From: Schlesneria paludicola DSM 18645 | Lineage (GTDB): Bacteria; Planctomycetota; Planctomycetia; Planctomycetales; Planctomycetaceae | Direction: 5' to 3' | Assembly (NCBI GenBank): GCA_945869955.1 | Contig: CAMBQP010000008.1 | Coordinates: 1 to 55,802, forward strand | DNA length: 55,802 nt | Shown here: in pieces, positions 17,138-26,892 of the stretch | How positions within the stretch are numbered: position 1 is the first letter of the stretch | Layout: each line of letters begins with the position of its first letter | Program-made: the position numbers and the translations under genes | The notes under the pieces: generated by a model | What the model was told of the DNA's origin: nothing | Databases searched by the model: none | Seen by the model: the letters and a program-made list of their open reading frames with translations, nothing else

Positions 17138-18868
17138 TTAAGGGAGGTTGCTGTTCGTAAAGGTCCCAATTGTGCTGGAAGTGGCGGTGAAAATGTCGGT
17201 TCCCGCTCCCCCATCGACATTGAGATTATCAATGTTGGAAAGCGTCACCGCCCCTTTATCAGCCCCAGCACCCAAATTGATGTTCGTTACGGACGAGTCA
17301 ACCCCGATGATCGCGATGGCGTCATCTCCCGCCTTAAGGTCCGCGTTCAACACCAGCTTACCCGCATGCGAAAACGTGGCGGAAGGGGCTGATACCGGTT
17401 TGCCACCAGCTCCCGTCACACTAATACTTGTCCCATTCGCCCCTTCCACCTTCAAGGCTCCCGCCTGATAGCTGACGGTGAGTGAATTTGCATTAACGTC
17501 GCCGGTCAAGGTCAGGGTTTTCGTACTGGAATTATAGGCGGCGATCACCGTGGAAGGGACGTTGACTGGAGCGAGCGTGAAGTTGCCGGTGATGACATAA
17601 GTTCCCAGGCTGCTGTAGTCGGTGTAGCCGGTTCCCAAGGGATCCCCTTTGCCGACGCCATCGATCTTGACGTAGTAAGTCCCCGGATTCAGGTTTTGGC
17701 TGATCGAAGCGGTCAATTGATCCACAGGATTACTGCTGGTAATCAGGGTTCCGCTGCTGGAATAGAGATCCATCTGGATGTCCAGCATGGTATTGATGGA
17801 GCCACCGACTGCATTTAATGTCAACGGGCCGGTTCCGGCGACGATTTTGAACCAGTCAGAATCGGTTCGCTGGGTGATCACCCCTTTTTGATTGACGGTA
17901 AAGGCATTGATATTGACTCCCGTGCCGCGTCTTCCATTGATGGTGTTGGCTCCGGTTTTATCATTCACGGCATCGTCAGGAAGGTAGCTAAAACCGTTTC
18001 TGGTTGTAATGATGACCAGATCATCTTGCCGCTCGTTGGCACTGGCGTACTCACCCTTGCTCCATTGGACGAGATTTCGATCATAGCCGACTCCCATGTG
18101 TGGAGCCCAACCAGTCGGTCCGGAACCATGTCCATAGTAATAGCCTTCCGCAGGAGTCGTCCGGCCGTCATGAATCAGGCCGAGCGTGTGCCCCACCTCA
18201 TGGATAGACGCATCCGCCATAATCTTGGCGTTGTTAGCCAAACCCGCGGGGAAAATAAAGCAAGGGGTGTCGCTATTCCACGAAAAACTGCTGATGAACG
18301 CGACTCCTCCTGCGCCCGGCGCAGGGGAAGGGTTTGATTCGCCAGCGCAAACACGCATTCCCCAGCGTACGTCCGATCCACCGGAATTGCTCAGGTCGCC
18401 GGCAGGAGGATCTTCGGTGGTGACATCCACATTAAACGGCGAAAAACATTCCGCAACCCGCTGCCAGACTTCTTGAATGATTGTCAATTCCGAGTTCGAA
18501 AAACTCGGATTCGCATCCAGGCTGAATGGTCTGGTGACAATCGTCGCCCCCCAAGCCGTTCCACTCGTGGTGTGGCCATCAAAGTCGAGATAAATCGTCT
18601 TGGTCGCTGTGGGATTGCTGTGGAGCGTAAAGGTATTCTCCAGGGACGTGACCGGGGCGAACACAGGAACCGCCTGCGCCGTAATTTGTCTGAGCTGGTT
18701 GGGCTTGACCGCTGGCGAAGTCAGCTTGACTGGCGACTGTTGTGCCTCGACTGTGCGGGTTTGATCTGCGGCGAACGCGCTGCACAGCGCCAGACAGACC
18801 AGCGCGAAACGTCGCTGGAAACGAGGAGAATCTTGATTGGGACGGAATCGATCGTCGGAATGCCTCAT
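17138..18868 (-). CDS. Secreted zinc metalloprotease with pre-peptidase C-terminal-like domain
   Basis: 576 residues from the ATG at 18868, chosen because AGAGGT lies about 7 bases upstream; an in-frame ATG at 18910 is less likely. A signal peptide (FALVCLALCSAFAA) precedes a peptidase domain with IYLDFDGHTTSGTAWG and the zinc site HEVGHTLGLIH near residue 223. The third ligand may lie in the HMGVGYDRNLVQWSKGEY stretch. From about 310 to 430 comes a PPC-like beta-sandwich (DSDWFKIVAGTGPLTLNAVG, LNPGTYYVKIDGVG). The C-terminal ~130 residues are a Gly/Asp-rich repeat region (INLGAGADKG, LNVDGGAGTD). It probably degrades protein outside the cell. Confidence 0.87.
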   Translation of the reverse strand: MRHSDDRFRPNQDSPRFQRRFALVCLALCSAFAADQTRTVEAQQSPVKLTSPAVKPNQLRQITAQAVPVFAPVTSLENTFTLHSNPTATKTIYLDFDGHTTSGTAWGATIVTRPFSLDANPSFSNSELTIIQEVWQRVAECFSPFNVDVTTEDPPAGDLSNSGGSDVRWGMRVCAGESNPSPAPGAGGVAFISSFSWNSDTPCFIFPAGLANNAKIMADASIHEVGHTLGLIHDGRTTPAEGYYYGHGSGPTGWAPHMGVGYDRNLVQWSKGEYASANERQDDLVIITTRNGFSYLPDDAVNDKTGANTINGRRGTGVNINAFTVNQKGVITQRTDSDWFKIVAGTGPLTLNAVGGSINTMLDIQMDLYSSSGTLITSSNPVDQLTASISQNLNPGTYYVKIDGVGKGDPLGTGYTDYSSLGTYVITGNFTLAPVNVPSTVIAAYNSSTKTLTLTGDVNANSLTVSYQAGALKVEGANGTSISVTGAGGKPVSAPSATFSHAGKLVLNADLKAGDDAIAIIGVDSSVTNINLGAGADKGAVTLSNIDNLNVDGGAGTDIFTATSSTIGTFTNSNLP

Positions 18869-18909
18869 CAGCGTGACCTCTTTCATTGGGGGAAACTGTG
18901 GCCGAGCCA

Positions 18910-19200
18910 TCAGTGTAAGTTCAATTGATAAAAAGTTCGGATCGTACTGGTAATGAGCGAGACGATGTCGGTTCCCGATCCACCATCCACCATCAGTGTG
19001 ACGAAATTACAAAGTGTGAATGCGGCTTTGTCAGCTCCAGGACCCAAATTCACATAGGTCATCGATGAGTCGATTCCGACCACAACCAGTGAATCATCAT
19101 CGTCTCCCAAATTACTATTCAGGATCAGTCCATGGCACGACTCCTGGAGTTTTGAGCGAACAATCAAAATCGCCAAGGTAGAAAACGTCACCGCAAAGCC
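18910..19200 (-). pseudogene. Remnant of a paralogous metalloprotease: C-terminal repeat region only
   Basis: A frame reading VTFSTLAILIV..GIDSSMTYVNLGPGADKAAF..MVDGGSGTDIVSLITSTIRTF aligns along its length with the last ~90 residues of the neighbouring protease (SATFSHAGKLVL..GVDSSVTNINLGAGADKGAV..NVDGGAGTDIFTATSSTIGTF). The peptidase and PPC domains are missing and a TGA interrupts the frame just upstream of the matched part. It is best read as what is left of a tandem duplicate. A new small gene starting at 19191 cannot be excluded but lacks a ribosome-binding site. Confidence 0.7.
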
Positions 19201-19671
19201 CCCTACAAGAGGGTTTGCTGCGAATGTGTGATACTACGACGATTGGTGTGATTGTGATGGTATACCCGGCAATATTGCAAGAAAATTTTCGCAACATCGC
19301 TGAACAAGAAAATGACACGACTCTCAGCTACTTGACTTCCGCATGACATCCTCGCTTCAACGGAAATTTGACAGCATAATCTCATATTTCGGCCAATCGC
19401 ATAAACGGCCTCAAGGAGGATTGGGCTGAAGTGCAGGTTGATTCCAAATGAAAATATCGGGACGCGGGGTGGGTAATCCACCCCAAATGTTCCGATTCTT
19501 TGGAATGAATCGAGTTGATCGTTTACGTCGATCTGCGTGCCAAGGATTTCCGTCGCGCTCACGCGATTTTCCGGCTTCGACAGCCTCTGGCTTGAGCGAA
19601 ATCCGCCAACCTCGTCACTTGGTTTTCAAGAAACCGAGCTAACGGCGTGGTATTCCGATCGTTTGGATTTC
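19201..19671. other. Non-coding gap between the protease remnant and the RbsD/FucU gene
   Basis: No frame here looks coding, and no further similarity to the protease could be followed upstream of 19200. A short imperfect hairpin (CTTGGTTT/AAACCGAG) lies near 19620-19640, just downstream of the RbsD/FucU stop when read on the minus strand, and has no T-run. Confidence 0.35.
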
Positions 19672-20118
19672 TCAGTCAGTGCGGCAGCCGATCGTGAGCA
19701 GCACGTTCGCCCAAAGATGCTGATCCGCCGTTTGAATCGTCAGGACATGATCCCGCGAAGCGACCGCGTCGTAAAAAGCCCATTTGTCAATTGGCGTCAG
19801 TTCCAGCGACAGTTCGGATGCCGCCACAATGCGGCGATAGTCAGCCCAAACAAGAGGATCGCCATGGTGTGCGTAGGGATCATCCGCAGGGATCCCCATC
19901 GTATTGATGGCGTCGACCGGAATTGCTGTCAGCAAGGTTTCCAGCACCTGAGAGACCGTCACCAGGCCAGGAGCCAGATTCAGACTCACCAATCGGGCAT
20001 TGGGGCCCAGCGTCGTCGAGGCGGGGTAGTTTCCATCAGCGATCAACACCTTGGCATGATGCCCGGCACGGGCCAGAATTTCCGAGATTTCCGGATGAAG
20101 CAAGCGATGCTTTAACAT
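19672..20118 (-). CDS. RbsD/FucU family sugar mutarotase
   Basis: 148 residues. The N-terminus MLKHRLLHPEISEILARAGH with the His next to the Glu/Ile helix, then VLIADGNYPAST, is the RbsD/FucU signature; IPVDAINTM and a C-terminal RDHVLTIQTADQHLWANVLL complete the fold. These enzymes interconvert anomers or pyranose/furanose forms of ribose or fucose; the TIQTxD-type C-terminus is nearer to the FucU side. The ATG at 20118 matches the family N-terminus and has AGAAGG upstream, so 57 more in-frame upstream codons are discarded. It lies downstream of the glycine C-acetyltransferase gene and may be read with it. Confidence 0.85.
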   Translation of the reverse strand: MLKHRLLHPEISEILARAGHHAKVLIADGNYPASTTLGPNARLVSLNLAPGLVTVSQVLETLLTAIPVDAINTMGIPADDPYAHHGDPLVWADYRRIVAASELSLELTPIDKWAFYDAVASRDHVLTIQTADQHLWANVLLTIGCRTD

Positions 20119-20239
20119 GACGTTTGTCCTTCTGGCAATGCGGGTGAGGAAATCAGTTTCGATCATGCTCCAATCGAAAGTCTCGCTGGAGTCATTCCGA
20201 GTCAGGGATTGAAGCACGAATTCGATCCGGATGGGAGTC

Positions 20240-21448
20240 TCACCCCCGCAATTCGGTGCGGATCCCCAATTCCCGCTGGACCTCCGCAAAGCACTTCACC
20301 GCAAATTCCAGGTCCGCGCGCGTGTGTGCGGCGGAAACCTGGGTCCGAATACGCGCTTTTCCCAGCGGAACCACCGGATAGCTGAAGCCCACCACATAAA
20401 CCCCCTTGGCCAGCATCGCCTCGGCAAATTTCGCCGCCAGCGCCGCGTCTTTCAGCATGATCGGGGTGATCGGATGCGTGCCGGGGGTAATCGCAAATCC
20501 CTGCTCAGTCAAGGCGTTCCGGAAATACAGGGTGTTCGCCGCCAAGGTATCGCGCAGTTCGGTCGATCGGCTTAACAAATCCAGTGCGGCCACGGATCCC
20601 GCAGCAATCACCGGGGCGAGCGTATTGGAGAAGAGATAAGGGCGCGAGCGTTGCCTGAGGTACTCGACCACCTCTTTGCGGCCACTGGTATATCCACCAC
20701 TGGCCCCACCCAAGGCTTTGCCGAGTGTCCCGGTCATGATATCGATCCGCCCCATCACCCCCTGCAGTTCATGAGTTCCTCGACCCGTCGGACCGGTAAA
20801 TCCAACGGCGTGCGAATCGTCGACCATCACCGAGGCCTGATACTTGTCGGCCAGATCGCAAATGGCCGGCAGGTTGGCATACGTACCGTCCATGGAAAAA
20901 ACACCATCCGTCGCGATCAGTTTGAATCGTACTTTTGCCGCGACCGCCTCGTTCAACCGGGCTTCCAGATCGGCCATATCGTTGTTTTTATAGCGGAATC
21001 GCTGCGCCTTACAGAGGCGAATCCCATCAATAATACTGGCATGATTCAGTTCATCCGAGATCACGGCATCTTCGGCACCGAGCAGTGTCTCGAACAAACC
21101 TCCGTTCGCATCGAAACATGAGCTATACAGAATGGTCTCTTCCATCCCCAGGAACGCCGACAGCCGACTTTCCAGCTGCTGATGGATCCCCTGTGTCCCG
21201 CAGATGAACCTGACCGAGGCGAGTCCATATCCCCATTCATCGAGCCCCCGATGGGCTGCGGCACGGATTTCCGGGTGCTGAGCGAGACCCAGATAGTTAT
21301 TCGCACACAGGTTCAGCACCGGCTTTCCGTCTGCGACACGGACAAACGTCCCTTGGGGAGTCGACAAGATCCGTTCACGCTTGTACGTCCCCGCGTGACG
21401 AATCTCTTCCAGTTGTTGGGCGAGGTGTGCTCGCAAGGTTTCGCTCAT
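20240..21448 (-). CDS. kbl: Glycine C-acetyltransferase (2-amino-3-ketobutyrate CoA ligase)
   Basis: 402 residues of the PLP-dependent alpha-oxoamine synthase family. It converts 2-amino-3-ketobutyrate plus CoA into glycine and acetyl-CoA, the second step of threonine breakdown. Diagnostic stretches are [91 protein letters not shown] and the PLP lysine in [17 protein letters not shown]. The ATG at 21448 gives the family length; a longer in-frame start at 21517 overlaps the upstream gene by 4 bases but adds an unrelated 23 residues. No threonine dehydrogenase gene is adjacent. Confidence 0.95.
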   Translation of the reverse strand: MSETLRAHLAQQLEEIRHAGTYKRERILSTPQGTFVRVADGKPVLNLCANNYLGLAQHPEIRAAAHRGLDEWGYGLASVRFICGTQGIHQQLESRLSAFLGMEETILYSSCFDANGGLFETLLGAEDAVISDELNHASIIDGIRLCKAQRFRYKNNDMADLEARLNEAVAAKVRFKLIATDGVFSMDGTYANLPAICDLADKYQASVMVDDSHAVGFTGPTGRGTHELQGVMGRIDIMTGTLGKALGGASGGYTSGRKEVVEYLRQRSRPYLFSNTLAPVIAAGSVAALDLLSRSTELRDTLAANTLYFRNALTEQGFAITPGTHPITPIMLKDAALAAKFAEAMLAKGVYVVGFSYPVVPLGKARIRTQVSAAHTRADLEFAVKCFAEVQRELGIRTELRG

Positions 21449-21513
21449 GGTAGTCGGCTCACGCAATCCATCAGGGCAATAGAGGACAGAGAGTGCAACA
21501 GAGGGCAGATCAT

Positions 21514-23676
21514 TCACCGGCGTTTGGCAATTTCGGCTGTGCGGAGCAATCGTAACGGCGAGTCGGGTTTCGAGGAACTGGCCAGATACAGTTCAATCGA
21601 TCCGAGTTCGCCGGCAATGACTGAGTGGGGGATCAGGAACTGGAAGCCGAGTTCGCTCCCCGCGATCCAATAAGTCTTACTCGTATCCCGCACGATTCCA
21701 TCGATAACTAGGATGACCTCTGCGGGAATTTCCGGCAAGTCTCGCGCCTCGATCGAACCCGTCACCAGACGCGGTTCCAGCACGATGTCCACCTTGACCT
21801 CGCTCTCTTTCCGGGGGAGATGCAGATCAAATCGTTCGCCCACAATCGAAGGCTGTTCGATTACAAATCGATCGATCGGAAGACCATGCCAATCGGGATG
21901 ACTCGACATCGCTACGGGGGGAAGATCCAATCCCGCGTGGCCAAACTGTTCAAACTGCCGCTGAATCGCCGCCTGACGTTGCGGGAAATCGGGTTCGAGG
22001 ATCGTCATGGTTTTTTCAAAATAGATCGTTTTTCTCCCCCGCCGCAGCTCAGCGGAAAGGGGGATTCCTTCCACCGCATCTGGGAGCTCAATCCCCAAGA
22101 CTTCGGCAATGGTGGGATAGATGTCAATCGATTCCACATTCCGATCATCGATCGAGCCTGCGGTTTGCGCTGGATATTTGACGAACAAAGGGACACTGAA
22201 AATCTCGGCCCCATTCAGAGCGTCAGGAAGTCGTCGGGAATGCCCCGGACGGAACGAGACTCCATGATCCGCTGTGACAACCAGCAAACAGCGGTTAAAA
22301 AGTCCGGTGACCTCGAGCCGATCCAGCAACTGGCCGACAAAATGGTCCACCGCTCCGACCTGGAGTCGGTAACGGAATTCGTTGCGGAGCACCGCTGCGG
22401 GGTCTTGGTCCCAGTCTTCACCCAATTCGCCCCGTGCGGCCGAGGGGCGGCTCGGTGCGGCGAATTCCGATTGATACTGCTCACCCGAAGAGAGAAACAC
22501 CCAGGGATAATGCGGGAATACGGTATGAAAAAAACAGAACAACGGTTTGTCGGTTGGTTGCAGGCATTTCAGGAAATGTTGCTGTTGCGGTACTCGATAT
22601 TCCGTTCCGGGGTAATGAAACAGCCCTGTCGGTTCGCCGCTGAAATACTCCCAACCAACCCTGGACTTGATGGGGATACCAAACCAAGGCTTGGGAATGA
22701 TCGGAAACCAGATCGGTGTGTCCGTCGTGAAAATCAGTCTCGGATAGACCGCCGCGAGCGTTTGCAGCAGTTCGATCGACTTACTGAAAGGGAAACGCTC
22801 GGGAAGGGACTGATGGTTGAGCGTCGCCGGACCAAGTCGTGATACCGGTTCAAACACCGCCATTTCAAAGTTTTGCGAGGCCTCCACTCGTTCGAGCAGA
22901 TTGCCGGGGTAGTCTGCGGCGAGTGGCGATCGGGAAGTCGCCGGATACTGACCTGATAAGATCGCCGGGACCGCGATATCTGTTCGAGGGCTCACCGTCG
23001 TTGCATTCCGATACCAGGTCGAATTCTTGGCGAGGCGGGCGAATTGCGGAAATCGGGACTTATCGATTTCTCCCCGTTCGTTCATCAGGGTAATCCCACT
23101 GAATTCATCGAAAACAATCAGCACCACGGGAATCGGGTTTTGTAATTCCGCTCGCTCGCGCATCGATTCCTGCATCGCAAAAAACCGCTGGTAATTCCAG
23201 AGGAAATGGACTGGAAAAATCACCAACCCCAGCGAAGCGACGGTTAACCACACGCGTACTCCCGCGAACTGCTGATAAAGAGCGACCAGTCCCCACGAGC
23301 AGGGAATCACGAACGCAATAATCATTAACCCTGAACTTCCTTGTGTCGCGGCCCACCACTGCGTGGCATAAGGCCGGATCAGTGACAGTAGCAGCAGCGT
23401 GGTCAGCAACACCAACACCGAATTGCTTCCCCAACCCTGGATCCGCTGGGACCCCAATCGGGCGAATCGATCCAGCACGACACAACTCAGCGGCACCAAG
23501 AGAAATAGTGTCACCAGCAGCAGGCTGATTTCAATCAGGCCAAATTTTTGATCGTGAAGATAGACCGCCTGCCCCGACAGTGCCGTCAGAATCGGCTGCC
23601 CGATGGCAAAGGCACATAAGGTGAAAAGATGCAGAATTCGTGCAGGGTTTTTATGAGTGGTGATTTCTGATCCCAT
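21514..23676 (-). CDS. Membrane-bound sulfatase/alkaline-phosphatase superfamily enzyme (LTA-synthase-like layout)
   Basis: About 720 residues. Four or five N-terminal membrane helices ([74 protein letters not shown]) precede a catalytic domain that starts [15 protein letters not shown], a metal-binding Asp motif. [17 protein letters not shown] offers a Thr nucleophile, and [12 protein letters not shown] has the DH metal ligands. There is no CxPSR sulfatase signature, so it is more likely a phosphotransferase/phosphodiesterase like LtaS or OpgB than a true sulfatase. The ATG at 23676 has AAGGGA upstream. It sits between the methyltransferase and kbl genes on the same strand. Confidence 0.85.
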   Translation of the reverse strand: MGSEITTHKNPARILHLFTLCAFAIGQPILTALSGQAVYLHDQKFGLIEISLLLVTLFLLVPLSCVVLDRFARLGSQRIQGWGSNSVLVLLTTLLLLSLIRPYATQWWAATQGSSGLMIIAFVIPCSWGLVALYQQFAGVRVWLTVASLGLVIFPVHFLWNYQRFFAMQESMRERAELQNPIPVVLIVFDEFSGITLMNERGEIDKSRFPQFARLAKNSTWYRNATTVSPRTDIAVPAILSGQYPATSRSPLAADYPGNLLERVEASQNFEMAVFEPVSRLGPATLNHQSLPERFPFSKSIELLQTLAAVYPRLIFTTDTPIWFPIIPKPWFGIPIKSRVGWEYFSGEPTGLFHYPGTEYRVPQQQHFLKCLQPTDKPLFCFFHTVFPHYPWVFLSSGEQYQSEFAAPSRPSAARGELGEDWDQDPAAVLRNEFRYRLQVGAVDHFVGQLLDRLEVTGLFNRCLLVVTADHGVSFRPGHSRRLPDALNGAEIFSVPLFVKYPAQTAGSIDDRNVESIDIYPTIAEVLGIELPDAVEGIPLSAELRRGRKTIYFEKTMTILEPDFPQRQAAIQRQFEQFGHAGLDLPPVAMSSHPDWHGLPIDRFVIEQPSIVGERFDLHLPRKESEVKVDIVLEPRLVTGSIEARDLPEIPAEVILVIDGIVRDTSKTYWIAGSELGFQFLIPHSVIAGELGSIELYLASSSKPDSPLRLLRTAEIAKRR

Positions 23677-23766
23677 CGTCAATCATCCCTTCCCCTGTGG
23701 TCCCGATTCCTGCCACAGCTGTAACGTCAGAGTTTTATACCCGCGTTATCCCCGTGAATTCGCGTT

Positions 23767-25308
23767 TCAGGCCCCGTCAGCGGATTTCGATTTCCCTTGC
23801 GGAATGGCGTGAAAGAGCGTTCGCTCACCCGAAGGAAGCGACACTTGCCGCACAATCTGAAACGATTTCTGCAGTTCCTGAACCAGGTGTTCCAGCGAAT
23901 AATCTGCGTATTGGTCCCGCTTATTCCTTAAAAGCCCCTTGACCATCGCGTCCCGTTTTGACGGAAATTCCAGCAGCAGTTCGCCCCCCAGGCTTGCCAG
24001 CCAGCCCACCACATCGGGAAGTGGAATGTTCGCGGCGAGCACCAGATGGTGAATCAGACCCAGGCACAACACGAGATCGGGCTCTCCCCGCTCTTCCAAC
24101 CGTCGCCGTTCCTGACCACGCCACCCCTGTCCGGGCGAGGGATTTGCCAAGTCCATACACAGCGGCAGGATCACTCGTTGCTCAGGTTCCAGCGATTTGC
24201 ACAGACGCTCGATGCATCCGTGGTCCTGATCAAGAGCGATAACCGTCGTCGCAAATTCGCTGGCAATTCGCGAAAATCGACCATCATTGCAGCCCAGATC
24301 CCAAACCAGTGTTCGTCGATGGGTTTGACAGACATTGCGAACAAAGTCGCTTTTTGCCTGCAAATCCTCGGCAACATGCGGAAGGGATTCGTCGTAATTT
24401 GCCCATTGTGTTGCTGCCCATTGTGTTGCTGCGGGGTTCCATTCGAGTCGCTCAACCAGCCGCGTCAACTTTTTCAGCATCTGTTGAATCATTTGCGATT
24501 GAAACCCACTCGATTTCAAGTCCGTCACGGTACTGGTCGAAACCTGTTGTGCGTTCCGCTCGAGTGCCGCGTGCAGCCAACCGTTGGTGAAAACTCCTGG
24601 CCGAAACAGATCGCGCCAGCGGATCCATTGCAAAAACTGTTTGGCCGGAATTCCTTCCAGTTGGGCTCGCAACACCGATTGAAAATGAATCCCCCGATAA
24701 GCTTGCAGCAGCAGCGGAAACAGCATCAACTCACAAAACTGACGGTAGGCCAGCCAGGGTTCGTTCGGAACCAAGGGAATAAACGAACCAATATCGATGA
24801 AAACCGGCTGAGTTCCCCGAAACTGAATGTTGTACGGGGTCGAGTCCTTTAGCATGACCTGATGAGTCATCGCTTCGGCAAGCAAATCCAGCTGTAACAG
24901 CGTCGCCCGCTTCAGCAGGGCAAACGGCCATTCATATGGATAGCTGATGAACGGGATTCGCTCATGCTTCAGAACCCCCGTTACCTCTGTAGGAAAGAGG
25001 AATCTTCGGATTTCCGAATCAGAAAGCTCTGTGGTCGGAATAATCTGCCCGGTGCTCATTCGTCGCTGGAAGAAGTCCTGACAAGATACACGCTTCCAAG
25101 CTTCACTGGACTCTTGATTGAGTGTGCGATAGATCGCCTGCTCAGACTCGAAGACCCGGGCGGAACGATCACGGAATGAACCGACATCAAACTTCACTGG
25201 GGACGCGACTGGGGACGCGACTGGGGGCATGACTGTGCTCGCAAGAGGAGCTGGATTCGCTGCAATCACCGCACCTGAGTCGATTGCTTGGCCCAAAATT
25301 GCATCCAT
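23767..25308 (-). CDS. Class I SAM methyltransferase with large N-terminal domain (NoeA-like)
   Basis: 513 residues. The N-terminal ~290 residues (FPTEVTGVLKHERIPFISYP, EAMTHQVMLKDSTPYNIQFR, PVFIDIGSFIP) resemble the nodulation protein NoeA and related sugar- or surface-modifying methyltransferases. The SAM-binding domain starts LVWDLGCNDGRFSRIASEF near residue 337, with VIALDQD and LVLCLGLIHHL. The beginning is uncertain: ATG at 25308 overlaps a small upstream gene, and residues 22-40 are a repeated PVASPVASPV segment encoded by three 12-base units at 25199-25234; a later start at about 25230 is possible. A second tandem duplication, AATQWAATQW, lies near 24405-24432. Confidence 0.83.
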   Translation of the reverse strand: MDAILGQAIDSGAVIAANPAPLASTVMPPVASPVASPVKFDVGSFRDRSARVFESEQAIYRTLNQESSEAWKRVSCQDFFQRRMSTGQIIPTTELSDSEIRRFLFPTEVTGVLKHERIPFISYPYEWPFALLKRATLLQLDLLAEAMTHQVMLKDSTPYNIQFRGTQPVFIDIGSFIPLVPNEPWLAYRQFCELMLFPLLLQAYRGIHFQSVLRAQLEGIPAKQFLQWIRWRDLFRPGVFTNGWLHAALERNAQQVSTSTVTDLKSSGFQSQMIQQMLKKLTRLVERLEWNPAATQWAATQWANYDESLPHVAEDLQAKSDFVRNVCQTHRRTLVWDLGCNDGRFSRIASEFATTVIALDQDHGCIERLCKSLEPEQRVILPLCMDLANPSPGQGWRGQERRRLEERGEPDLVLCLGLIHHLVLAANIPLPDVVGWLASLGGELLLEFPSKRDAMVKGLLRNKRDQYADYSLEHLVQELQKSFQIVRQVSLPSGERTLFHAIPQGKSKSADGA

Positions 25309-25409
25309 AAATAACGACCGATCACAACGATGCCCCCAGCGCCACCCACAAACGCCTGCAATAACAGGCTTCCGGCACTCGGATCAAAATAAGCAAATAG
25401 ACTCGACAT
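25266..25409 (-). CDS. Conserved-looking 47-residue membrane protein
   Basis: The short frame MSSLFAYFDPSAGSLLLQAF, then VGGAGGIVVIGRYLW and a basic tail, ends with TGA. It has one hydrophobic helix with Gly-rich packing. The motif Y(L/F)DPxxGSxLLQ followed by a glycine-rich helix is familiar to me from tiny proteins next to membrane sulfatase and polysaccharide genes in planctomycetes and cyanobacteria. It overlaps the methyltransferase start by about 43 bases in another frame and is the first gene of the minus-strand run. No function is known; an accessory subunit of the neighbouring membrane enzyme is a guess. Confidence 0.65.
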   Translation of the reverse strand: MSSLFAYFDPSAGSLLLQAFVGGAGGIVVIGRYLWMQFWAKQSTQVR

Positions 25410-26188
25410 ACGAATTTCCTGATAAGTGAACGGCTAAATCAAAAGGAATCACGCCGATCCTCTTGTTCTTGCCCGTAATTCATCCCCTCAGACTCTTCAG
25501 CAGCAGCGAGACACATATCAGGGGTTATTGATTGATTTCTTGTGTCCCACCAATTTTTGGTTCAGTTGTGCTGTGCGGGAGATATTAGCCACTTAACCTT
25601 AAAGGAACATGGAAGACGATGAATTTCATGGGGATTTCATGCAGAATTGGAATCCCACAACTCTGGTATGTATCCGTTGATTCGAATCGAGCCTTTTTTC
25701 GTGCAGGTTTTTTTCGTGCAGTGTATTTTATTGTGCAGAGTTTTTATTGTGAAAGATCCGAAAGCTCGACTTCCGAGGCAGCTGGTTTCATGAATTGTGA
25801 ATGACTCAACCATGGACGCGGAATTGCGGGCAATACATCTCTTTCGTTGCTGTCGAATCTTCCGCTGCTGTTGAATAAATTAAGGATTCGTCATTCATCG
25901 GGCGGCTGATGAGTCGCAGCGTGGTTTATGGCTTGAGTTGTCTGGGATTGATTGCGGTTTGCGTATCGAAACGCAAATCTGCCTCTGTTGAATTGGATCG
26001 TCTGGCAATTCTCGTCAAACTCAATCGCAATTTATTTCGATGCTGGGGTGACGAATGATTTCAGATCAGCGACAATGCATGTGCGGTGGTGGTGAAATCA
26101 AAAACGGATGACTGCCGAATATCGCATCGGGATTTGATGGATTTTCCGCGAGCGGTTGATCAGCTCGCGCTGTTCAGAGGGGGCTTTT
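25410..26188. other. Long intergenic region upstream of the DUF1294 gene
   Basis: About 780 bases, more AT-rich than its surroundings at 25535-25760. It should hold the promoter of the minus-strand run beginning at 25409. A 49-residue plus-strand frame at 25909-26058 (MSRSVVYGLSCLGLIAVCVS..) has a hydrophobic start but no ribosome-binding site or known relatives. Repeated TTTTTCGTGCAG pieces occur at about 25695-25725. Nothing else could be supported. Confidence 0.35.
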
Positions 26189-26839
26189 TTGGCACGATCT
26201 TGGCTTGCGCAATTGAACCCGTTTGCCTGGATTCAACGCTGGTTTACCATCGCAGCGTTTTTCTGGTTAGCGGGAACGACGTTTCTGCTGGTTCTCGCAC
26301 TCACCCGCGAAGAGGCCAAGGTCTCGACATTTTTTGCCCTCTATCTGTTGCTGACGGTTTCCTGCAGTGCGATGGCATTCGTGCTCTATGGCGTCGATAA
26401 GCGTCGAGCCACGAACAAAGGACCTCGCATTTCCGAACGCACACTGCATCTACTCAGTCTACTCGGCGGCTGGCCAGGGGCTCATCTGGCGCAGCGTTTC
26501 TTTCGTCACAAGACATTAAAATTCCGCTTTCGCCTGATCTTTTGGCTGACAGTGGCCGCTCATCTGGCGATCATCGCCTGGGGTATCTGGTCGGGTTGGC
26601 CCTATGCTGCCATCACCAATCTCATCGGTGTTTCCCCGTCATCGAAAGGGGATGCTCAGGTGCTCCAGCAGCGAGTCCCCGCATTGAGGGGACCAGGGTT
26701 ATCGCAGCCCTTGTTTCCGACATCCGGACGAGATTTGGGCCTGCGACTTCCTGTTTCCGAAGTCCCCGTATGTCTGTTTGCGAGTCTTGCTGGATCTTCA
26801 GACCGAGAAAGAGCAGACGACGCCTTCCGGGTGTGGTAG
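26189..26839 (+). CDS. DUF1294 membrane protein with an atypical C-terminal tail
   Basis: About 216 residues. Helices WFTIAAFFWLAGTTFLLVLA and FFALYLLLTVSCSAMAFVLY precede the DUF1294 signature VDKRRATNKGPRISERTLHL and LLGGWPGAHLAQRFFRHKT, then FRLIFWLTVAAHLAIIAW. The start is unclear: TTG at 26189 has AGAGGGGG upstream, and another TTG lies at 26156. DUF1294 proteins normally end soon after the last helix (near 26600), but this frame runs on for ~75 residues of Pro/Ser/Arg-rich sequence, perhaps from a lost stop or a frameshift. Function unknown; some family members carry a cold-shock domain, which this one lacks. Confidence 0.75.
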   Translation: MARSWLAQLNPFAWIQRWFTIAAFFWLAGTTFLLVLALTREEAKVSTFFALYLLLTVSCSAMAFVLYGVDKRRATNKGPRISERTLHLLSLLGGWPGAHLAQRFFRHKTLKFRFRLIFWLTVAAHLAIIAWGIWSGWPYAAITNLIGVSPSSKGDAQVLQQRVPALRGPGLSQPLFPTSGRDLGLRLPVSEVPVCLFASLAGSSDRERADDAFRVW

Positions 26840-26892
26840 ACTTTGCGTTATCATCAAGGTGACCGTTTTCCCTGTACGGAAAGTCAGATGCC

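Noticed and set aside
21820-22842. 340-codon plus-strand frame inside the membrane sulfatase-type gene
   Set aside because: It is antisense to conserved catalytic motifs and has an Arg/Pro-rich composition typical of a shadow frame.
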